Shown: positions 59,547-64,000 of the stretch, in pieces
How the letters are laid out: the number at the start of each line of letters is the position of its first letter
How positions within the stretch are numbered: position 1 is the first letter of the stretch
DNA from: Pseudomonadota bacterium
GTDB taxonomy: Bacteria > Pseudomonadota > Gammaproteobacteria > Xanthomonadales > Xanthomonadaceae
NCBI GenBank assembly: GCA_023419315.1
Contig: JAEZYE010000015.1
Location: 1-64,000 of the forward strand
Length of the DNA stretch: 64,000 nucleotides
Direction of reading: 5' to 3'
Program-made: the position numbers and the translations under genes
The notes under the pieces: generated by a model
The model's database searches: none
Told to the model about the DNA's origin: nothing
The model's input: only the letters and a program-made list of their open reading frames with translations

Positions 59547-61106
59547 ATGAATTCATCCATCGCGGAACTGACGCGGCGCGCCGAGCGTCATGCCGAGCAA
59601 CAGGATTGGGCAAGCGCCCGGAGCATGTACGAATCGGTGCTGGCGCAACAGCCAGACCACGCCGCCAGCCTGGTGCAGTTGTCGTACATCGCATCCCTGC
59701 AGGGCCAGTATCGCGCCGCACGCGATTACGCACTTCGCGCGCATTCCGCCAGGCCGCGGGATCCCGGCGTGGTGTCCGAACTGGTCAAGCGCCTGCGCAC
59801 CTTCAACGAAGCCGAGGCGCTGCGCGACTGTCTGAAGCTGCTCGGTCCGCTGGATCGCATTCCGATCCCGCTTCTGATCGCGCTGGCCGCGCAGTTCAGC
59901 TATCTCAATGATCAAGAGTCGGCATTGCGCCTGCTCGACGAGGCAAAGCGCGCGGATCCCGACTTTCCGGCCACGCTGATGGCGCGCGCGCAGGTGCTGA
60001 CCTATCTGGGGCGTTTCGCCGGTGCGGAGCAGGACCTGCAGCACGCGATTCGTCGCGCGCCGGAAATCGCCCAAAGCTGGTGGCTGATTTCGCGCCTGCG
60101 CAAGCAGAGTCCGAAGGCCAATCATATCGACCGGATTCGTCGGTTGCTGGGCGCAGGCAACCGCAATGCCAATGACGTTGCGCTGCTGGCGTACGCATTG
60201 CACAAGGAACTGGATGATGTCGGCGACATCGCGGGCGCAGCAGAAGCGTTGACGCTGGCCTGCCGGGCCAAGCGCTCGACCTTGCGCTATCAGAGCGATG
60301 AATCGGTCCGGCTCGTGGATGCATTGATCCAGTCGCCGGTTTCCGCTCCGGACGCCTCCGACACGCAGACAGGCAGGACGCCGGTTTTCATCCTCGGCAT
60401 GCATCGCTCCGGCACCACCTTGCTGGAACAATTGCTGGATGGACACGACGACGTGCAAGGCGTTGGCGAGTTGTACGACTTCACCGTGCAGATGCGCTGG
60501 GCCACCGACTACCACTGTCGCGGCGTCATCGACGAAACCCTCGTCAGTCGTGCCGCTGCGGGCGTGGATTTCGCCGGCGTCGGAGCGGGTTATCTCGAAA
60601 AGATGGAATGGCGATTGGGCAGGGCGCGTTGCTTTACCGACAAGCTGCCATCGAACTTCCTCAACATCGGCTACATCTGCCAGGCCTTGCCGCAGGCGCG
60701 CATCCTCCATATGGTGCGCGACCCCATCGAGGTGTGTTTTTCCAACCTGCGCGAACTGTTTTCCGACGCGAATCCGTATTCGTACGACCAGCGCGAACTC
60801 GCCCTTTACTACCGCCAGTACGAACGCCTGATGGACCACTGGCGTGCAGCGTATCCGGGCCGCATCCTCGACGTGGACTACCGGCGGCTCACTCGCGACA
60901 CGGAAACGGTCCTGCGCGAGGTGGCGGAATTCTGCGGACTGCCGTTCCAGCCCAGCATGCTGTCGCTGCAGGAACGCACGCGCGGCGTGGCGACGGCCAG
61001 CGCCGTACAGGTCCGCAACCAGGTGGTGGCACTGGAAAAGCCGAAGTGGGCGCCCTATGAGTCATACCTGCATCCGTTGATCCGGGGCTTGTCCGGGGCC
61101 GCTTAA
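59547..61106 (+). CDS. TPR-repeat sulfotransferase (second copy)
   Basis: 519 residues from ATG 59547. TPR-like N-terminal half (HAEQQDWASARSMYESVLAQ, LMARAQVLTYLGRFAGAEQD). Sulfotransferase half with 5'-phosphosulfate loop FILGMHRSGTTLLEQLL (about 279-295), CFTDKLPSNFLNIGYICQAL and 3'-phosphate loop VRDPIEVCFSNLRELF (about 391-406). Same layout as the gene at 54404 but clearly diverged, and with normal high-GC codon use. The start is only about 15 bp past the terminator T tract, so expression needs readthrough or a promoter inside it. The ECF sigma gene follows 31 bp later. Confidence 0.9.
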   Translation: MNSSIAELTRRAERHAEQQDWASARSMYESVLAQQPDHAASLVQLSYIASLQGQYRAARDYALRAHSARPRDPGVVSELVKRLRTFNEAEALRDCLKLLGPLDRIPIPLLIALAAQFSYLNDQESALRLLDEAKRADPDFPATLMARAQVLTYLGRFAGAEQDLQHAIRRAPEIAQSWWLISRLRKQSPKANHIDRIRRLLGAGNRNANDVALLAYALHKELDDVGDIAGAAEALTLACRAKRSTLRYQSDESVRLVDALIQSPVSAPDASDTQTGRTPVFILGMHRSGTTLLEQLLDGHDDVQGVGELYDFTVQMRWATDYHCRGVIDETLVSRAAAGVDFAGVGAGYLEKMEWRLGRARCFTDKLPSNFLNIGYICQALPQARILHMVRDPIEVCFSNLRELFSDANPYSYDQRELALYYRQYERLMDHWRAAYPGRILDVDYRRLTRDTETVLREVAEFCGLPFQPSMLSLQERTRGVATASAVQVRNQVVALEKPKWAPYESYLHPLIRGLSGAA

Positions 61107-61137
61107 ACCATTCGGCCGGCCGCCACATCCAAGGGAT

Positions 61138-61728
61138 ATGCTCAACGCCGCCGTGACCGACCTGATGACCGAATCGACCGCTGCGGCGGCCGCCGAGACC
61201 GACCACGCGCTGGTGCGTGCGGCCAGTGGCGGCGACATGCGCGCGTTCGAGGCCATTTACCGCCGCCACGTGGGCCGCATCCATGGCGTCATCACCCGGC
61301 TGGTAGGCGGACAGGGCGTGCGTGCGGATGACCTGACACAGGAAGCATTCGTCCGGGCATGGCAGGCACTGCCGCAGTTCCGGTTCGAAAGCGCCTTCGC
61401 CACCTGGCTGCATCGGCTGGCGGTCAACACCGCGCTGATGGAACTGCGTTCACGCCGTGCGCAACCTCAGTTCGATGCCGATGAAGACCGGCTGGACGAT
61501 TTGGGAATGGCGGATTCGGCCGGCCAGAACACCGCCCTTTCGATGGATCTGGAGCGCGCCGTGGCGACCTTGCCGCCACGTGCCCGCGCGGTCCTCGTGC
61601 TTTACGACGTGGAAGGCTGGAAACACGAAGAAATCGCCACCGAACTCGGCATGGCGGTCGGCAGTTCCAAGGCGCAGTTGCATCGCGCACGGCAACTGCT
61701 GCGGGACAGATTGGGAGTACAGGCATGA
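61138..61728 (+). CDS. ECF (RpoE-like) sigma factor
   Basis: 196 residues. Region 2: MRAFEAIYRRHVGRIHGVI, DDLTQEAFVRAWQALPQF, SAFATWLHRLAVNTALMELR. Region 4: LPPRARAVLVLYDVEGWKHE then EIATELGMAVGSSKAQLHRA. ATG 61138 has AGGGA unusually close; an internal ATG at 61165 would remove nine residues. Its stop overlaps the anti-sigma start by ATGA. No separate promoter is evident in the 31-bp gap after the sulfotransferase, so partial cotranscription is possible. Confidence 0.92.
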   Translation: MLNAAVTDLMTESTAAAAAETDHALVRAASGGDMRAFEAIYRRHVGRIHGVITRLVGGQGVRADDLTQEAFVRAWQALPQFRFESAFATWLHRLAVNTALMELRSRRAQPQFDADEDRLDDLGMADSAGQNTALSMDLERAVATLPPRARAVLVLYDVEGWKHEEIATELGMAVGSSKAQLHRARQLLRDRLGVQA

Positions 61729-62198
61729 ACGAAAACGACGAATCGCTGCGCTGGAGCCTTCGGGCGCTCCGCCGTGAACAGCAGCCCGCACAGGATCTCT
61801 GGTCCGGAATTGCTGCGCGCATCGAGGCACTGCCTCAGGTGGCCCCGGCTCGACGCAGGCAGACGCCCATGCAACGGTTCGCGCCCTGGGCCATGGCCGC
61901 CAGCATCGTATTGACCGTGGGCCTGGTCTGGCAGGGCAGCCTGCCGCAGTCCGGCCAGGGGCCGATCATCCAGCAGGAGGCCGCGTCGCTGACCCGTGAT
62001 TACCAGGGCGCGCTGGCCCAGCTGCAAGGCGCGGAAGCCCACCCCGAACTGGGCGGCGCCTTGCAGGAGCTGGATCGCAGTGCCGCCCAGATCCGCGAAG
62101 CACTCGCCCACGACCCGAACGCACGCTTCCTGCTGGAACAGCTGCGACGCACCTATGCCAAACGCCTCGCGCTGACCCAGCGCGCGGTCATGACCTGA
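61725..62198 (+). CDS. Putative anti-sigma factor, single-pass membrane protein
   Basis: 157 residues. Cytoplasmic part SLRWSLRALRREQQPAQDLW, a membrane helix near residues 52-70 (FAPWAMAASIVLTVGLVW), and a periplasmic helical part (LTRDYQGALAQLQ, LQELDRSAAQIREALA). Coupled to the sigma gene by a 4-base overlap. It has no ZAS zinc motif. Context makes an anti-sigma role likely; relatives are usually annotated as hypothetical. Confidence 0.7.
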   Translation: MNENDESLRWSLRALRREQQPAQDLWSGIAARIEALPQVAPARRRQTPMQRFAPWAMAASIVLTVGLVWQGSLPQSGQGPIIQQEAASLTRDYQGALAQLQGAEAHPELGGALQELDRSAAQIREALAHDPNARFLLEQLRRTYAKRLALTQRAVMT

Positions 62199-62215
62199 AG
62201 ACCAGGAGCCTTCCC

Positions 62216-63109
62216 ATGCGTGTATTCAAAACTTCCTTGTTGCTGGCGGCGCTACTGGTCGCATGCCCCGCGCTTGCCGGCACTCCGATCAACGAAAGCC
62301 GCCCGCTGGATCCGCGTGGGCGTATCGACGTCAGCAATCTCAAGGGCAGCATCCAGGTGCGTGCCTGGGACAAGCCGGAAGTCCGCATCACCGGCACGCT
62401 GGGTGACGGCGTGGAACGCTTGCGCGTGGAAGGCGGCGGTGAACACCTCGACATCGAAGTCGAGTATCCCGAGAGCAACTGGGGCGGTCGCAAGAGTGGT
62501 CCGACCGATCTCCAGTTGATGGTGCCGTTGCGGGCGGATCTGGACATCGAGTCCGTCGCCGCCGATGTGGATGTCGAAGGCGTCGCTTCGGGCGAGTTGT
62601 CCATCGAGTCGGTCAGCGGCAGCGTCGTCGCCGTCGGTGCGCCCAAGGTGGCGGACATCAGCTCGGTGAGCGGAAGCCTGCAACTGACCTTGAACAGCGC
62701 CGACGTGGACGCGGAAACAGTCAGCGGTGACCTCAACCTGCGTGGTCGCCTCAACGGAGAGGTCAACGCCGAGACCGTTTCCGGCGCGATCACGATCGCT
62801 GTGAACAATGAGCGGGTGCGCGAGCTTTCGGCGAATACGGTCAGCGGCAATGTGCGGGTCACGACCGGGTTGGAACCGCGCGGCGAAATCCGGATGGAAA
62901 CCGTGAGCGGAAATGTCCTGCTTGTCCTGCCCAAGGATTTGTCGGCCTCCGTCCACGCCGAGACGTTCAGTGGGGTTCTCAGTGCACCCGGAGTAAAGGT
63001 CGAAAAGAGGAACGGCCCGGGCGCCAGTTTCCAGAAGCGTTACGGCAACGGCGAAGGCGACATCCGCATCGAGACGTTCTCAGGCAAGGCGGAGCTTCGC
63101 CTGGAGTAA
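62216..63109 (+). CDS. Exported DUF4097 family protein with VSG repeats
   Basis: 297 residues. Signal peptide (LLLAALLVACPALAG; the Cys is followed by PAL and does not form a clear lipobox). After GRIDVSNLKGSIQVRAWDK the protein repeats a short beta-strand unit about every 20 residues centred on (S/T)(V/F)SG: ESVSGSV, SSVSGSL, ETVSGDL, ETVSGAI, NTVSGNV, ETVSGNV, ETFSGVL, ETFSGKA. This is the DUF4097/putative adhesin pattern and should form a beta-helix or stacked-sheet fold. Function unknown; as third gene of the sigma operon it is a likely target of that circuit. Confidence 0.88.
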   Translation: MRVFKTSLLLAALLVACPALAGTPINESRPLDPRGRIDVSNLKGSIQVRAWDKPEVRITGTLGDGVERLRVEGGGEHLDIEVEYPESNWGGRKSGPTDLQLMVPLRADLDIESVAADVDVEGVASGELSIESVSGSVVAVGAPKVADISSVSGSLQLTLNSADVDAETVSGDLNLRGRLNGEVNAETVSGAITIAVNNERVRELSANTVSGNVRVTTGLEPRGEIRMETVSGNVLLVLPKDLSASVHAETFSGVLSAPGVKVEKRNGPGASFQKRYGNGEGDIRIETFSGKAELRLE

Positions 63110-63129
63110 CCGCAAGGATACAGCCGATG

Positions 63130-63160
63130 AAAAAGGCCGCGCATTGCGCGGCCTTTTTTT
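63130..63160. terminator. Terminator between the DUF4097 gene and the converging gene
   Basis: A 13-bp stem AAAAAGGCCGCGC / GCGCGGCCTTTTT (63130-63142, 63146-63158) with a 3-nt loop, followed by T. The A run on one side and T run on the other make it work on both strands. Confidence 0.93.
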
Positions 63161-63182
63161 CGAGAGATTGCGGGACGCGGAA

Positions 63183-64000
63183 TCAGAGATCCTGTTCGTA
63201 CCGGACGTAGGGAACAGTTCCTTCTTCGGCATTTTCGTTGGTCAGCGAAAACGGATTCTTGCCGCGGCTGATCACATTCTCGGCGCCGACCGTGAGCTGA
63301 CCGCTCCACGGCGTGCGCCAGGTGAGGCCCAGACCCAATCCTTCCCATTTGCCGGGCTGGCCGGGAACATCGACGACGCGACCGATGATATTGGCGCTGA
63401 AAGGACCGTAGCCGCCGCCCACGGTGATGCTCTTGCTGTTGAAGCGATCCGCCAGTGCGGGCAGATCCGAAGCCGGTACCAGACGCGCCTTGGCGACGGT
63501 GCCGCCGATCGAAACGAAACCTTCGCGGCCGATGTTCTTTTCTCCGAATACGGCCAGATCGTTCTGTTCGACGCGGCTGCCCGCTGTCTTGCCCGAGGTC
63601 AACCACGCGGGAAGGGTATCGCGACCGCTACCGGCCGAAACGCCGAGGCGACCGCCCGGTCGCGTAAGGGTAGCGCCCGCGCTCAGGCGCTGGCTGCCGT
63701 GAGCGGCTTCATCGTCGTCCAGCGCCGCCAGCATGCAATGGCTGGCCAGGCTGCCGATGTTGCCCACGATGCCGGTGCGGCGATTGCAGACCAGGCCCAA
63801 GGAGTCGCCGGCGTCCAGACCGAATGCGGCATCCAGCGTGTTGCTGCCGAAACGCCAGCGTGCGCCTGCAGCTGCTTCGCCGGTAGGTTCGAGGAGCAGC
63901 ACGGCTTCGACTTTGCCGTTGCTGTTGTTGAGGATGGGAAGCGCTGTGGGCGCGGAGCGATCCGGTTTCTTCGACTGCGGTTTGTTCTGCGCGTGCGCGC
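63183..64000 (-). CDS. Exported beta-rich protein, possibly outer membrane (5' partial)
   Basis: The frame is open to the right-hand edge, so about 272 codons are visible and the start is outside. The visible beginning reads AHAQNKPQSKKPDRSAP, which looks like the end of a signal peptide (AHA) and the mature N-terminus. The rest alternates hydrophobic and polar residues with many Gly (SITVGGGYGPFSANIIGRVV, WEGLGLGLTWRTPWSGQLTV) and two Cys (LVCNRR, SHCMLA). This suggests an outer-membrane barrel, but I do not recognise the family. Confidence 0.6.
   Translation of the reverse strand, partial: AHAQNKPQSKKPDRSAPTALPILNNSNGKVEAVLLLEPTGEAAAGARWRFGSNTLDAAFGLDAGDSLGLVCNRRTGIVGNIGSLASHCMLAALDDDEAAHGSQRLSAGATLTRPGGRLGVSAGSGRDTLPAWLTSGKTAGSRVEQNDLAVFGEKNIGREGFVSIGGTVAKARLVPASDLPALADRFNSKSITVGGGYGPFSANIIGRVVDVPGQPGKWEGLGLGLTWRTPWSGQLTVGAENVISRGKNPFSLTNENAEEGTVPYVRYEQDL

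Noticed and set aside
1..64000. CRISPR arrays, insertion sequences, prophage or integration sites
   Set aside because: No direct-repeat array, transposase or integrase gene, or tRNA-flanked repeat was seen on either strand.

Overview
The window is a high-GC chromosomal segment from a gammaproteobacterium, most likely of the Xanthomonadaceae (Lysobacter/Luteimonas/Stenotrophomonas/Xanthomonas relatives). The evidence is a Pil-Chp chemosensory operon in the order pilG-pilI-pilJ-chpA-chpB-chpC beside gshB, large Oar-like TonB-dependent receptors paired with TPR-sulfotransferases, a lysine-rich histone H1-like protein, and typical Xanthomonad housekeeping neighbours. The genus is inference. I see no insertion sequence, prophage, CRISPR array, rRNA or convincing tRNA.

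Layout. 1-600: 3' end of a type I-secreted Ig-like adhesin and its terminator. 0.8-14.3 kb: a TonB-like protein and gshB on the minus strand, divergent from a six-gene type IV pilus chemosensory operon containing a 2,177-residue ChpA. 14.3-20 kb: rsmE/bioA (minus), nudE/cysQ/mazG (plus) and three small membrane proteins. 20-25.7 kb: a response regulator and sensor kinase followed by a translationally coupled MacA/ABC-type efflux set. 25.7-30 kb: a Fur-box-controlled heme-uptake cluster (hemP, TonB-dependent receptor, heme-handling protein, DUF6607 protein). 30-32.6 kb: ECF sigma factor, membrane partner and PDZ protein (minus). 32.7-36.3 kb: SPFH/NfeD pair, a small exported protein, gcvT and gcvH. 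36.35-37.8 kb: a long non-coding stretch with A/T tracts and five predicted hairpins leading to a histone H1-like gene. 37.9-48.8 kb: SRPBCC protein, class C-type serine hydrolase, GMC oxidoreductase, nucleotide-transporter-like protein, DUF1304, DUF4442, fadE, an alpha/beta hydrolase and a divergent TetR regulator. 49.2-51 kb: pckG. 51-61.1 kb: two tandem modules, each a TonB-dependent receptor, a terminator and a TPR-sulfotransferase. 61.1-63.1 kb: a second ECF sigma/anti-sigma pair with a DUF4097 protein. 63.2 kb to the end: 3' part of a minus-strand exported protein.

How the parts work together. The Pil-Chp operon should pass surface or chemical signals to type IV pilus motors, but it has no pilH, no pilK methyltransferase, and a ChpB whose methylesterase motifs look broken, so adaptation by reversible methylation looks unlikely. 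The Fur-box region is a compact heme-acquisition system that would depend on a TonB complex. The tandem receptor/sulfotransferase modules share a 20-nt upstream motif that is always followed by a hairpin (three copies) and a 79-bp near-identical coding block. They are the best candidate here for an undescribed system linking outer-membrane uptake or sensing to sulfation. The two ECF sigma operons look like envelope-responsive circuits.

All functional names come from reading motifs by eye; no database search was run.
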